In this document: piece after piece, positions 1 to 12,138 of the stretch
Numbering within the stretch: the stretch's first letter is position 1
Layout: each line of letters begins with the position of its first letter
Source: Nannobrachium achirus
Lineage: Eukaryota > Chordata > Actinopteri > Myctophiformes > Myctophidae
Direction: 5' to 3'
DNA length: 64,000 bases
Assembly: GCA_963921795.1 (NCBI GenBank)
Contig: OY997655.1
Coordinates: 12,642,730 to 12,706,729 of the forward strand
Notes under the pieces: generated by a model
The model's input: only the letters and a program-made list of their open reading frames with translations
Database searches by the model: none
What the model was told of the DNA's origin: nothing
Program-made: the position numbers and the translations under genes

Positions 1-244
1 GGCCACCCCAACGTCTTATGCTTCCATTTCCAATGTAACCTTAGTTTCAGCATTGGTAATAGATGTACACTGTTCTTTAGTTGTGTTGGTGCTTTTTTTA
101 AGCTATATCATGCGTTCCATCCCATTTCCTCTAACTTCCCAACCTTTTCAGGCTGCAATCCTGCAAAATAGTCATATTTGAAGTGGGGACAAGGCAAGCA
201 CATGGAATTGCAAGCTTTAGATTTAATATAACGCCGGCCTTGCC
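1..244. other. No recognised feature
   Basis: I see no gene, RNA or clear repeat boundary in this AT-rich stretch. Confidence 0.4.
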
Positions 245-556
245 TCCAATTTGGTATTAAAAAGGTCCTTTTAAGTAATTAAGTGTACCTCAATGTACCT
301 TTAGAAATACCTCTAAAGTGACAAATTAAACATAGGCCAAATTGTCAAATATTAGAGGCAGAAATTGTGAAAATAGACGATCTACATGGTCACAACGCCA
401 CGCAACGCGAGGCGTTGTGAGCATGTAGATCTGCTATTTCCACAATAGCACCGTGTTATACAAAATGTAATGCCTCAACTCTTAGTGCTCGTCAGGGGTC
501 ACCAGTTAAAACATCATTATGTTGGGGGTCACGGCCTGAAAAGGGTGAGAACCACG
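245..556 (-). mobile_element. hAT-like MITE, family B, truncated, with internal hairpin
   Basis: The right end reads into GAGAACCAC, the reverse complement of the family B terminus GTGGTTCTC. The interior carries the family B hairpin at 365-446, with mirrored flanks TTGTGAAAATAG and CTATTTCCACAA. The left terminus is missing. The complete copy at 45435-46245 defines the family. Confidence 0.6.
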
Positions 557-858
557 GGGTTACACCACTGGTGGCGATACCACAATCCTGACGAAATGCA
601 TGAAAAGCAGCCACATGAAAGAGCCTGACAGGGATCAGAGAGGAGGGGGTGGGCAGCAGCACCCATGGGAGACACAGACACATGGTTCCCTGACAGGAGA
701 GACTTTCATGAGAGACAGGACTTATTTATCCACACATTATAGCTTATTTTTAATCCTTTGAATAGACATCTAGAACCGTTTCTGAATAGATATTGTCCAT
801 TTAGCATTATATATACATGTTGTGGGGAAATGGATGCATTAATAGATCGCGGTAGGCA
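557..858. other. No recognised feature
   Basis: Apart from a short TTACACCACTGG motif like the family F terminus near 560, nothing is identifiable. Confidence 0.35.
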
Positions 859-1569
859 AACTTAGGCACGGGTGCCAACATTGGCACAGCGGAGGGTAAT
901 CACTGGCTCACTGGCGTAAGTCTGAGGGAGAGGATTTTTGGTTTAAAATAAAACCATTCGTTTTGTATTTATCATTTAAAAAATGAACTAAACTAGTGAA
1001 AACAAAACAGCCTATCTACAAGCACACAACGCATCACGGTGCGAGGCTTTGGTGTGCTGGTAGATCTGCTGTTTTCACTACTTTTGTGCAACAGCCTTGT
1101 ATGATGAAGCAGGGCTTTACTTGCGAAAGAACATACACATTTGAAACTTGGAGATACAAGGTTTCCACCCGACAACGACGATATATATAAATAAAACAAG
1201 TCACATCTGTATGCAAATTCTGAACTCTGACTGGTTAGGAAGTCTGGTTTATTCCTCTGTGTCTAGTGTACTGTAAAAGAGGATGGGACCTTAGATTAAC
1301 CTACTATTTCTATGCATTTGATGTTGATGTACTGATGATGTATTACCTTGCTTATTGTAAATCGCTCTGGATTAAGAGTGTCTGCTAAATGCTTAAATTG
1401 TAAAGTGCAATGTCCTGATGTGAATATTTTAAAAGGAAAAAGGAAAAAAGGTTATTTATAGACAATCCAAATCTGTTGGACATATTTTTGATAATTATTG
1501 ATGTGGCACAGTGACTATCAAGAAAATGAAAACATGGCACTTCATGTCAAAAAAGGTTGCTGACCCCTG
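859..1569 (+). mobile_element. hAT-like MITE, family G, with nested family D piece
   Basis: The left part carries the family G signature GGTGCCAACATTGGCAC. The right end is AAAAAGGTTGCTGACCCCTG, an hAT-like terminus. A family D segment (about 953-1192, ending in CCCGACAACGACGATATA) sits inside, with its own hairpin at 991-1083. Other family G copies lie at 6796-7126, 53165-53420 and 57940-58272. Confidence 0.6.
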
Positions 1570-1703
1570 CATTAGATAGTATGTGTACCAATTTTATTCC
1601 TTCCTGACACTCATACTCATAACTTGGTCGGCCGATGCCGAGTACCGTTCCCATACCAGTGTGTAATGTAAAAAAAGAAAATCTGGTTTGTATTTGTAAC
1701 TCC

Positions 1704-1784
1704 CTGAGTATACAAATGGAACCAAATTGACCTCTTCCTTACATCCTTCACAGGTGTTACCAATCTAACTATTCATTTACCGAA

Positions 1785-1840
<56 letters not shown>

Positions 1841-2016
1841 GAGAAAGACTGACAAACAGACAGACGTCCGTCCGTCCGTCCGTCCGTCCGTCCGTCCGTC
1901 CGTCCGTCCGTCCGTCCGTCCGTCCGTTTGAGTGTTTCCATTGAGCCAACAACATGCAAAAATATCAGCACCCTGACTAGAATGGAACAGAGCCTTCGTT
2001 AGTGTCATTGGTAACA
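1704..2016. repeat. Inverted-repeat element hosting a two-phase microsatellite
   Basis: AGGTGTTACCAAT near 1753 and ATTGGTAACACCT near 2005 are inverted copies. They bracket (GTCT)n at 1785-1840, a short mirrored linker and (GTCC)n at 1866-1927. A half copy of the second palindrome type (ACAAATGGAACCAAAT) lies just left, near 1712. Confidence 0.55.
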
Positions 2017-2205
2017 CCTACAACTGTGGCGGAAAAAAGGCCCAATTTCTTTGCAATAAATATGGCTGCTGTGCATAAAGCCTAATATTCAAATAATTTG
2101 AAATTCATAGCGAAACATAGGCTACAGATGACAACTGCAAAGCAGGGATACATGACAGATATAGAAAGCGTGTGTGCGCCCGCACAGAAATGCGCGCACA
2201 TGCAC

Positions 2206-2206
2206 G

Positions 2207-2260
<54 letters not shown>
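2206..2260. repeat. (CA)n microsatellite
   Basis: An uninterrupted CA dinucleotide tract. Open frames across it are repeat artefacts. Confidence 0.95.
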
Positions 2261-3220
2261 ACCAGCGCTGCAGCCATCATCATCATTTCATTATGAGCAA
2301 CCTTGTCTTTAATCTTTATCGATATCAAACAGCTACACGTCTAATGATTATAACATTTGGCACGGCGGCCTGTTTTATGTTCATGAAGGCTACTCCAGTA
2401 GCCTACTCACCACTGTTTGGACGCTCTGCGTGCGAAGTCATCCATAATAATCCATTCCTTTCCAACTTCATCATTTGATAACATCGTCAATCGACAGCAG
2501 GCCATCTTTTTTATCCATTGCCACAAATTATTTATTGATAATTTGGAGACTGCACCTTGTCTGGCTTGCGACAGGAGCTGCTTGGGAGCTCATAAAAGCC
2601 TTGCAAACTTGACTAAAGAACATAATACTCAGCTAGGCCTAAATGTCTTTGACAGCAGTTTAGTTTAATTCCTTGTTCCTTGTTGTTTTTGAGCTCCACA
2701 CTGCTGTGTTTAAGTCCTGTTTGTGTTCAGAGCACTGTGTCAACAAGTGATTATGATATCATATGGAGTTTCCCAACTAAGCTCTAAATGTGAATGCGTC
2801 AGGGTAGGGATAAGTTCATTCACTTGAGGTGGTAAAGAAGACAGTCTGGTTGGTGGTTTATGTTTTTAACGGTTTCACTCACTTTCACTGTTTCACAGTC
2901 CTACTACGACCCATATCTGCCACAACAACAACTCTGCACTGACTGAGTGCACTCTCTCCAGCACTGTTGCCAGATTCTGTGAGAAGGTATAAGCAACTGC
3001 AGCCAGGGCTATGAAACCAAGCACTTTAAACCTATTCACCTTATTCCAATCCTGGCCCATTGCCTTTTACAGAGGGCACCATTGATTTTTTTCTCTGCGT
3101 GCTGATTCATTCAACATCTTCTCACTTCCTCCCTAGTAAAGAAGTGAACAGGGAATTGTGCGTTGCCAGATTTAGCTAAAGAAACAAGCGGTCAGGTCTA
3201 TGAAAATTACATTGGTTAGT
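2261..3220. other. No recognised feature
   Basis: Unique-looking sequence without convincing coding potential. The short open frames have no recognisable domains. Confidence 0.35.
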
Positions 3221-3274
3221 TGAAAATAGCAGATCAGCCAGCTCACAATGTGTCACATTGCGGCATACCTTATA

Positions 3275-3600
3275 TCAGTGGTTCTCAACCTTTTTAGGCC
3301 GCGACCCCCAAAATAATTTTAACTGGGGACACCTCCCACCCTGACCCTGAGTTGCAACAGTACTGCACTACACCAAATCTCCTCGCCATAATAAAAATAG
3401 CCGATCTACAAGTTCACAGCTCATCACACAACGCGTCGCAAACAGGCCGCGCTTTGAGCTTGTACATCGGGTATTTTGGACGAATGTTCCCCCCAGAACA
3501 GACTGGGGTTCAAGTGATTAAATGTCAAGTTATTTTCAATCTGTCCAAAACAGTTTCACACCGGGTTCCGAGCTTGTGTATCTGCTTCTTTTGATGCTTT
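3275..3600 (+). mobile_element. hAT-like MITE fragment with hairpin
   Basis: It starts with CAGTGGTTCTCAACC, the hAT-like terminus of family B, followed by the C-rich GACCCCC block. It contains a diverged hairpin at 3398-3478. A separate half arm (AGCAGATC) lies at 3224-3250. No matching right terminus is visible. Confidence 0.55.
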
Positions 3601-3889
3601 TCTGTGGCGCCTTGGTATGAGGCGTTAATTTACAAAATAATTTTATGAAGAATAACACAAAAAGTTAACGTAGAGATTTGAGTTTTCTGCACGACTGGCA
3701 GCTACGAAATATACTTAATTATATTCCAACACAGCCCCAAAAGGCACGCTGGCCTATCAGGAAAATGCCAGATGGCCGGTCTGGACCCTGCTGCGCGCAT
3801 GTGCGTGCAGACACGCATGTAAAAAGACTTGCGCAAACGTGCGTGTAGACATGCACGCATGTAAACGTGCGTGTGCGGACGAAAGACTA

Positions 3890-4472
3890 TTAAAAACCCA
3901 TTTAGAACGGGTACACATTATTGTGTATCATTATTTTATACTTTAACTATTGAAAAATAGCAGATATTCAAGCTCACAGCGCGGCACCGAGTGCCTCGCT
4001 GCGAGCTTGTAGATCTGCTATTTTTGAAAAATCTTGAAAATTAGAATTTTGACCTGATTCTATAAGTGTCTTTTGAATCCCTCTAAGTTTTTTTTGAAAA
4101 AACTATGTTTCTATGTCAGCAATCTGGCCAGCCATCGTCAAAGAAAAGGTCCTTTTCACTAGCTCAGTTAGTCTGTTCTTGAGAGACTACTATGTCAGTG
4201 GTTCTCAAACCTTTTCATGTGAAGGACCCCCAAAATGATATTTATTTGTCCACGGACCCCCATCTCAAAACATTTAGTTCCAGGGACCACCCAGAAGCAA
4301 AATTTGAGTTACAAACGTTGGCTTTAAAAATACATATAGGCCTATTCAAAGATTTGCACATATTTTCACGACTTTTTCAAAAATAGCAGATCTACAGCAG
4401 CTGTGAGCTTGTATATCTGCTATTTTTCACTGGTTAAAGCATTCAATAATTCTAGGCCTAAATGGGTTTAAA
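3890..4472 (-). mobile_element. MITE family A, near full length, two hairpins
   Basis: The ends are inverted (AACCCATTTAG on the left, CTAAATGGGTTTAA on the right). Hairpins lie at 3950-4030 and 4372-4430, one near each end. The middle contains an hAT-like CAGTGGTTCTCAAACC start at 4195 followed by GGACCCCC blocks. The full-length relative at 51952-52545 is in the opposite orientation. Confidence 0.7.
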
Positions 4473-4565
4473 CCAGGCTTAGCTTGCACAGATTGAGCGG
4501 CCGGAGGGCTGATACAACAGCTGAACAATCACAGTAAGCTTATCACCCTCTCTGTCCTTTTTTTC

Positions 4566-5040
4566 TTAACCCTGCAAGGCCCAGCGTTGCTTTTTGGCAA
4601 CGTTTTTTAAATCATTTTTAAAAAAAAATTATAATTAGTTTTCCTGTTCTTTTTTCACATTAACATCACCATTAAATCCTATTGTTTAGTATTACAATGC
4701 CATTGGCCACGATATTTGCATATAAATACCCCCCACAGAGACTGACATTCACACCTCCCAGAGAAGTTGAAATTCCAGCGTCTGGACGAACAACATCTCA
4801 CTTTTTAACTGAAGCTATTCCTCACTAAAACATAAGTAAAATGCCTGTAATATTGTTTTTCGTGATCATTAGAATGTCTAGAACATGTACACATGTTATT
4901 ATTGTGAAAAAATCCCCACCAAAAACATTATACATTTTTTAACATTACATTTTCCTGTGATTAGGACTCCTACAACACCATCTGATTTTTTTTTTAATTT
5001 TTTGGGCCAGTAGAAATTAATTCGGGCCTTGCAGGGTTAA
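4566..5040. mobile_element. TTAA-flanked MITE (piggyBac-like), TIR AACCCTGCAAGGCCC
   Basis: The element begins TTAACCCTGCAAGGCCC and ends GGGCCTTGCAGGGTTAA, a perfect 17-bp inverted terminus that includes a TTAA target site on each side. TTAA duplication is the hallmark of piggyBac transposition. No transposase is encoded, so it is non-autonomous. Confidence 0.85.
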
Positions 5041-5299
5041 TCACTGCCCTCCGCTCTCTGCAAACACAGCCTGGTCTGTGATAAGAGGAGATGAATCCTC
5101 TTAAAGAGAAGAGTCAGAGCTCTCAGTTGGAACCAGACTACACTTGGAGAGGAGGAGTAAAGCCGTAATACATTTTAAGCCGCTGTTAGCGATTTTCCTT
5201 TGTTAAAGGAGTAGTTCGAACACCCCCAACATGACTTATTTTTAGGGCTGGGAAATTAAATAGGCCTATAATCTAAGTAATTTAAGGCTTTGTAATTCA

Positions 5300-5804
5300 T
5301 TAACACTTGGGGAGCCAAACTCGTTCAGGGACGAGTTATGGCCACTAGATGTCACCCTGCCACAGGAAGTTATATCGTCGAGGGACGAGTCAACAAATAG
5401 TTAACTTTTCGAGACCGCAGCTTCCCTTTGCATGCCCTGAATCCATTACGTCACCCAGCCAGGGCAGGAAGCCCCCTGTCTCTCCCCACACGGAAGGATT
5501 TTACATGGCTTTAGATTCTACTTTGAAACATAAGAACGGCTTTATCTGAGAATGAGGTAAAAACAGCCCCATGGAGGCAGAGAGCTGATTGTTTTCACGG
5601 CGACACTTTACCGCGAATTTACCGCGATTTTTTTACCGCGAGTTTCGCGAGCGTTTGTAAACAAATGGAGTACCTCCTCAATCTTCTCTGGACACGCACG
5701 TGCACACGCACGAAGCTTGCGGGGCTCATCAAAACATAACGTAAGTCAATGGTGGCACCAGCAACAGCTATAAATGTTATAAACCTTGGCCGCCCATGTG
5801 TTAA
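5300..5804. mobile_element. TTAA-flanked MITE (piggyBac-like)
   Basis: The left end TTAACACTTGGGGAGCCAA and the right end TTGGCCGCCCATGTGTTAA form imperfect inverted termini with TTAA on both sides. The 505-bp body has no coding signal. Confidence 0.8.
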
Positions 5805-5884
5805 TAGAAATGAATCACAATTAATCACAGATAAATATTTGACCTATAGGCCTATACCTATATTTTGTGTGGTATCTTTTAGAC

Positions 5885-6240
5885 CAAGGGGTCTTCAACG
5901 TTTTCAGGCCAAGGAACCCTTTGTTGAGAGAGAGATGAAGCATGCGGGGACCCCCACAACGTTTTCGGAGATTCCATAGTTTCATCGTTGACAGCACAAT
6001 CATCAGTGTATTTTGTATTAATGTCAATTTGTGTTTTCAGATATGTAACCACTTCTGTAAATACTTAATTAACTTGACCTTTCACTCTGTACTTGGTCTG
6101 CTCTTTTTCCCCTCTACACCAAATATCTTTGCCGAAAATAGCAGAGAAAAAAAGTTTCTATCACACAAAGATTTGGAGGACACCTTTTAGTAATTCTGAG
6201 GACCCCCTAGGGTTCCCGGACCCCCTGTTGAAGACCCCTG
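5885..6240 (+). mobile_element. hAT-like MITE, family C, with 8-bp target duplication
   Basis: Termini are CAAGGGGTCTTCAACG and GTTGAAGACCCCTG. The same 8 bases, TTTTAGAC, flank it at 5877-5884 and 6241-6248, the size expected for hAT insertion. The hairpin is reduced to one truncated arm near 6135. Confidence 0.85.
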
Positions 6241-6465
6241 TTTTAGACAGTCGAAAGTTGTATGCTGAAGCAAACACTATTGCTCAGTCAATGTCAATGA
6301 CTGAAGTCAAAAGTTCAGTCAATGTTCTACTAAAGTGAAAGTGACATTGTTATATTGCACACCGCTCTATACTGCTCACCTGTGGTCATCTTATAATAAA
6401 TCTTGTATGCAAAGGTTGCAAGTTGCATATAATGATGCAATGATAATAAAAAAGGAACTGGTTCC

Positions 6466-6562
6466 TTCCACGCGCTAAGTCCTTGAGCAAGACCCTAACC
6501 CCTAGTTGCTACTGGTGAGCAGGTTGATGCCTTTCATGGTTTCCTCTGCCATCTGTGTATGA

Positions 6563-6655
<93 letters not shown>

Positions 6656-6720
6656 CGGGTGAATGTAATGCTCTGTAAAGCGCCTTGGATAAAGGTGCTA
6701 TAATATAAATGCACCAATAC
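6466..6720. repeat. SINE tail fragment with long (GT)n
   Basis: The text CTTGAGCAAGACCCTAACCC and, after the repeat, GCGCCTTGGATAAA matches the body of tRNA-headed fish SINEs also seen at 38935-39215. A GT tract fills 6563-6652. The tRNA head is absent. Confidence 0.6.
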
Positions 6721-6795
6721 TATTTATTTTACGTACATTTTCGTAATTATTTGTATTGCCTGTCGTGTTTCTTCTTATGTCTATTTCTTGCACGC

Positions 6796-7126
6796 TGTGC
6801 CAACATTGGCACAGGGGAGGGTGATCACTGGCACACGCTGAAGTGTGAGAGAAAGGATTTTTATTTTAAAGTCAATTAAATTAAGTAATCTAATTTGCAG
6901 CAAATTACTTCCTGCACACAATTCTACATTCATTAAAATTCTGAACTTTGACTGGGGAGGAAGTCAGGGAGATAGGTCTGAGTCGCTCTGAGTCTAATGA
7001 TCATTATAACAATTTCCTGACAATCAAAATGTGAATTTTGAAGTGGTGTCATTAAAATCTATGTTGACATGGCACACTGACTATCTAGAAAATAAAAACA
7101 TTCATTTCAAAAAGGTTGCTGACCCC
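6796..7126 (+). mobile_element. hAT-like MITE, family G, without hairpin
   Basis: It has the same ends as the copy at 859-1569 (GTGCCAACATTGGCAC on the left, GGTTGCTGACCCCTG on the right) but lacks the nested family D hairpin segment. It is therefore a useful uninterrupted reference for that family. Confidence 0.65.
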
Positions 7127-7493
7127 TGGTCTAAGGACCTGAGTCCGCTAATAAAGATAGAATTGAATTGTCATTGTGGTGACCTGACAACTAGAATCTT
7201 TTCCCTATAGGCTCGTGCTGCAGAAGACTGACCTCCATATGAGAACATGAGAAGAGAGGAGGAGGTCTTTGATTCCTCTCCTCATGCATACATTACACCA
7301 TGCACCACTTTAAATGCTGCACTATCCCTACATACCTCTGTCATGTCCTTTCATCCTCACTACAGATGTGCCAAACATCACACGTCCTAACATCGGAAAG
7401 ACAGTAGATTTTCAGGGTATTTGCAGAACATTGGATGTAATAAACTATGAAGAGTTGAAACAGCACATCTGTACCTGCCTTCTCATCTGCTCC

Positions 7494-7627
7494 CCTTCCT
7501 TCCTTCCTTCCTTCCTTCCTTCCTTCCTTCCTTCCTTCCTTCCTTCCTTCCTTCCTTCCTTCCTTCCTTCCTTCCTTCCTTCCTTCCTTCCTTCCTTCCT
7601 TCCTTCCTTCCTCCCTTCCTTCCTTCC
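7494..7627. repeat. (CCTT)n microsatellite
   Basis: About 33 tetranucleotide units with one interruption near 7612. Long open frames on both strands here are artefacts. Confidence 0.95.
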
Positions 7628-7726
7628 CATGAGCATACAAGCTTTACCAGGAGTTATAAAACATTTTATTGTTTGATATGTTTTGATGTTTTTGACTTAG
7701 TTTAATGTTATCTTAGAGCAGTGGTT

Positions 7727-8256
7727 CTCAACCTGTGGGTCGGGGCCCCCAGGGGGGTCCCCAAATTATTTTGGGGAGTCGCCAGATGATTAACTTAATG
7801 TGCAACATTGTTTTCTCACTCAACAGTAAAACAAACCAACATAGAGTTTGAAGTTTATAGAGGGTATCTGCACATTTCTAAAATGACACTTTAAGGACTT
7901 TTTAATACCTCTAAAATTACAAATTAAACATTGGCCAAATTGTCAAATATTAGAGGGGGAAAATAGCAGATCTACATGCTCACAACGCCTCGCAAACGCC
8001 CTCTCTCAGGGCTTAGAGTTCATAAGCCTCATTCCATTAAAACAGCCATTTCTGCCACAAAGTTAACAGCCATATGAGAACGAGTCCAATTGGTCCCATT
8101 TGTATGTCGTCTCTGTCCGGTGGACACCTCGTTTGTCCAAAATATGTTATGTTCCAGGATACAAATTCAAAACCAACTCGAGTAGCCCAACATCTATTAG
8201 CACAACATGTGTTTTGAGCCGCGTTTCGAGCTTGCAGATCTGCTACTTTTGATGCT
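7727..8256 (+). mobile_element. hAT-like MITE family B, truncated and rearranged
   Basis: It starts with CAGTGGTTCTCAACC at 7727. The left hairpin arm is at 7961-7995. The expected right arm is replaced by about 200 bp of other sequence, and a diverged right arm (CGAGCTTGCAGATCTGCT) appears at 8218-8236. Confidence 0.5.
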
Positions 8257-8590
8257 TTCGTGTGACGCTGTAGTATGATCAAGTAGGCCGTTTACTTTCA
8301 AGGTTACTGCCTGGCAGCAATGGCATATTATGCTCTTGGAATTGCAAAAGTATAAAGATTACACATTCGTACATTCAGGATTTCACTTTGTCGAGGCCAC
8401 AAAAAACAGAGGCAATCAATGTGTTCTTCCAAAAAAAAAAACAGGGTCTCTTTAATCGACTGAAGAGATTAATTACAGGGGCAGAGGAGGAATCAGGTAA
8501 TATAGATGGGTACTAGAATAGCTTTCAATTACCTCATTAAAATCTGACCATTATACCAGGGTAAGACGAGAGAGGAGGAGGAGAGGGTGG

Positions 8591-8697
<107 letters not shown>

Positions 8698-8939
8698 GGG
8701 TGGGAGAAGACATACATGGGAATATTAAATAGTATAGAGAAGGGGTGGGAGGGGGAGGGGGTGGATAAAAAGAAAAGCTAAATATAGGCCAACTGACGAG
8801 AAGTGTTAGACGATAAAAACAGAATCAGCAGACCTGCCACACGCCTTTACAAAAAGAACACAGGCCATGTCATGTCAGAGGTACAATTATAAAACTCTTA
8901 ACATAGTGATTATTATAAAACGCTATATATACTGTAGAA

Positions 8940-9400
8940 CAGGGGTCTTCAACGGTTTTCAGGACAAGGACCCCTTAGTTGAGAGAGAGATGAAGCAGGG
9001 AGGGACCCCACAACCTTTTCATAGATTCCATTTAGTTTCATTGTTTGACAGCACGATCATCACTGTATTTTGGATTCATGTCAATCTGTGTTTTCAGATT
9101 TATTAGTATTTAACCACTTGAATCGTCAATACATCACTTGACATTTCACTCTGTACTCCCCTCTTTTTCCCCTCTAAACGACTTTGCCGAAAATAGCCGA
9201 TCTACAAGCTCACAACGCCTCATAGCGCGAGGCGTTGTGATCTTGTAGATCTGCTATTTTTCAGAATATGGACACTAGGGTTCAAATGGTTAATATAAAA
9301 AAGGAGATTTTTTTTTCTATCACACAAAGATTTGGAGGCCCCCCTGTAGTAACTCTGAGGACCCCCTAGGGGTCCCGGACCCCCCTGTTGAAGACCCCTG
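8940..9400 (+). mobile_element. hAT-like MITE family C with hairpin
   Basis: Termini CAGGGGTCTTCAACG and GTTGAAGACCCCTG. Flanks CTGTAGAA and CCATAGAA agree at 6 of 8 bases, compatible with an old hAT target duplication. The hairpin lies at 9187-9262. Confidence 0.8.
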
Positions 9401-9653
9401 CCATAGAATACATGAATAAAGACACCAACTCAGCATCAAATAACACATGTTGTTTCTATATCTCTCTATATATATATCTATAGTATTCAGAATATAGAGA
9501 TAGAAATCTCTTGTGAAGCCCTATGATGTGTTTGTGCTGCGACTGGAGCTCGTTCAAAGGAGACCCAGGGTGGGGGGGTCGCTAAGAGACCAGGGTTTAA
9601 GACACCCGGCGCATAAGTTATGCTCCGTCACGCGCAAAGGTGGTGCCGTGGCC

Positions 9654-9741
9654 TGGAAATAGACAATCTCTTAAGCTCGAAACACGTTGCACACTTGTGC
9701 CCGCAACGTGTCTTGAGCCTACAGTATATGTCTGCTATTTC
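9654..9741. repeat. Diverged hairpin copy in an unrecognised host
   Basis: The arms GAAATAGAC...AAGCTCGAAACACGTTG and CAACGTGTCTTGAGC...GTCTGCTATTTC are inverted. They match the common module only in AAGCTC and the outer AATAG/CTATT, so this is an outlying member. Confidence 0.6.
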
Positions 9742-9884
9742 CCGCGCGATGAAGTATATAAATCACGCTAAACGCTAGTCACTCACATTTTCATACTCTC
9801 ACTTTTCCCGGATTCTGTTTCGTGTCGACGCCCCCCCGCCTCTCCTACTGCAATACTTTCTATTATTATATATATACACATGGA

Positions 9885-10480
9885 AAATCGTCCATTTTCA
9901 ACCTTTTCTTCATGTAATTGGTCTTCATTATAGTTCTTAGGGACGTGCAGAGAATGTTAGAGAGGCAGGGGCTGAAATTTCTAAAAGGACCTTTTGGTGA
10001 AAATATTGAAAATAGCAGACCTCCAAGCTCACAACCTGTGAGCAACCTGTGAGCTTGGAGGTCGGCTGCTTGATAAGTCAATACTGGAGATGTGGCGTAA
10101 TGGCATGGATTTCTGAGGGCAATTCTTCCCACATAAGATGCTGTATTCAAGTTCCAGAGAGTTTGGACAAGGCAATTCTCTTAATGAATGCTGCCTTCAG
10201 GTATGGCATAGAAAGAGGGGCATTTTCATTTCTTTCACCATAGTGAAAACTGCTTTCATGGTCTGGAGAGGGCACTTTTTACTGACGGATAAAAGGGCAG
10301 GGGCTCAAGCACCCTTTGATGTCTGTGTGTGCACATGCATGCTAGTTCTCATTATAAGACTAGAGGAGGGCTGTGGACAGTTCAGTGACATCATCGGTAC
10401 ACAGATTTTACTTTTGACTTTGAGGACACATTTTAATAGCTTTTTCCCCATTTATTATTATTATTATTATTTATTCTAAA
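9885..10480 (+). mobile_element. Inverted-repeat MITE fragment interrupted by a family E element
   Basis: The outer parts (9885-9937 and about 10361-10480, with GAGGAGGGCTGTGGACAG) match the TTAA-flanked element at 48305-48741. Family E fills about 9938-10360. It starts GTGCAGAGAATGTTAGAGAG, has a hairpin at 10005-10072, and ends in the GGGGCTCAAGC block. Confidence 0.6.
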
Positions 10481-10753
10481 TCAATGGCTTTTCAAAAAGG
10501 TTTTTGTGACACCCGTCCCATACCCTCAAACCACTCAGCCACGGCTGCTCCAAGACACGCATAGACACACACTGTGTAATAATATTGTAACAATAGCTAA
10601 CTCCGAACGCTAGAATGAGAATGGAGTTAAGAAAGTATGTCAGTCAACCGGCCTTGCAGTTTGTACAATTACACTGTCTCTCCTTCTGTGACACATTACA
10701 CCTCCCATCAGATCTGAAATATCAAACAGAAGTCATCAGGACATGCTTCTACC

Positions 10754-11263
10754 AGTGGTGGGGAAAAAAAGTACTCAAATATTTTACTTAAGTAAACGTA
10801 CCAATACCGCAATGCAGAAATACTCTGTTGCAAGTAAAAGTCCAGAATTCAAAATATACTTGAGTAAAAGTACAAAAGTATTGGCATCAAGTACTCATTA
10901 TGGAGAATGTCCCAAGTTTTCAAATGTATAGGAATCTTTTGAAAATAGCAGATCTACAAGCTCACATTGCATCACATCGCGACGTATTGTGAGCTTGTAG
11001 ATTGACTATTTTCAAATGGCCGAAATGTATAAAGGGCTGAAGTGGTTAATGTATGTTTTGCAATAATAATCATAATCTACAAAGTAACTAATATCTAAAG
11101 TTTTCAATTGTAATAATTGCAGTGGAGTAAAAGTATAATATTTGGATCCTAAGATGTAGTGGAGTAGAAGTAAAAGTATTGGAAATTGGAATTACTCAAG
11201 TAAAAAACAAATAACTCAAAAGTGTACTTAAGCAAACGTACTTAGTTATTTACACCACTGGTG
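10754..11263. mobile_element. hAT-like MITE family F with hairpin
   Basis: Left end CAGTGGTGGGGAAAAAAAG, right end TTATTTACACCACTG. The body is rich in the motif ACTTAAGTAAA. The hairpin lies at 10938-11016 with mirrored flanks TTTGAAAATAG and CTATTTTCAAA. Confidence 0.75.
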
Positions 11264-11451
11264 TCTCAAGTACTTTTCTCTCAGAGCACTCTAATACATG
11301 TCTTACAGAAACGTACTACACACACTTCAAAATACACTCACCAGAACTGTAATCTAACTTCTTCCCTTATCAAACCAGCGGCAACACGAGAGGCCATGTC
11401 CACAGAAAGCAGTTCTTTGTATGGTACGTAGAAATTCTTTGTATTTCTACG

Positions 11452-11901
11452 TTAACTCTTTTACTGCTATGAACGAGCAGGCTCGTCCGTTTATTCAAGT
11501 AGTACACGAGCGGCCTTTCGTTCGTTCTTTACCCTGCCTGAGCACCGTGAGCAGATGAGGGGTGGCGCGGGTGTCTACAGTAGAAACAGCTCCCGTAACG
11601 CTGGTCTCAAATCTCGACCACACATAAACAACAATGGTGGCGGAATCACTTTTCTGGTCGTTTTCTATGCCTCAATCTAGTTTCTATGCTCTAAACCACT
11701 GGTGCGCGCGAGGGACATTTGCGAGCCTCGTTCATTGCAAATGGCTGCTCCCAGCGGTCAGTTTGGCTCGATGACAGATACGTCTGTATTTTACAAAATA
11801 TTGCGTTAATAATGGATGGATATTTTTCTATAAAATCGCAAAGGTAAGCTACTTTTAAGCTGGCAGTTTAAGACATCCTTATGTGGCAGTAAGAGAGTTA
11901 A
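11452..11901. mobile_element. TTAA-flanked MITE (piggyBac-like)
   Basis: It begins TTAACTCTTTTACTGC and ends GCAGTAAGAGAGTTAA. Its sister copy is at 14773-15228 (TTAACTCTTTTACCAC ... ACTGTTAA). Both share the GGTAAGCT...TTTT segment near the right end. Confidence 0.85.
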
Positions 11902-12072
11902 AGATGCGCTCTTCCCAGGGACATGCCTTGTGTATCAGCACTCTCGGCATACAACGTTTTCTTTTGGTCAGAGCGCTCTGGGCACTTCATATAGCAAATA
12001 GTTCGAACAACCCGCTCATTTGCCACCTAACTTTGAATCATTAAAACAACCACGAGGGGTCTATGTTTACCG

Positions 12073-12078
12073 TTTATT
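12073..12078 (-). terminator. grin2c: Candidate polyadenylation signal for grin2c
   Basis: AATAAA on the minus strand, about 555 bases beyond the stop codon. It is the first exact hexamer found downstream, but a SINE lies between, so real 3' ends may differ. Confidence 0.25.
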
Positions 12079-12138
12079 TCAGCTTGGATCTTTGTGCTAA
12101 TAACACAGATGACATGGTCGTTCGAGTACTAGCAACGA

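Noticed and set aside
7341-7676. Open frames of repeated Lys-Glu-Gly-Arg or Phe-Leu-Pro-Ser
   Set aside because: Direct translation of the CCTT microsatellite.
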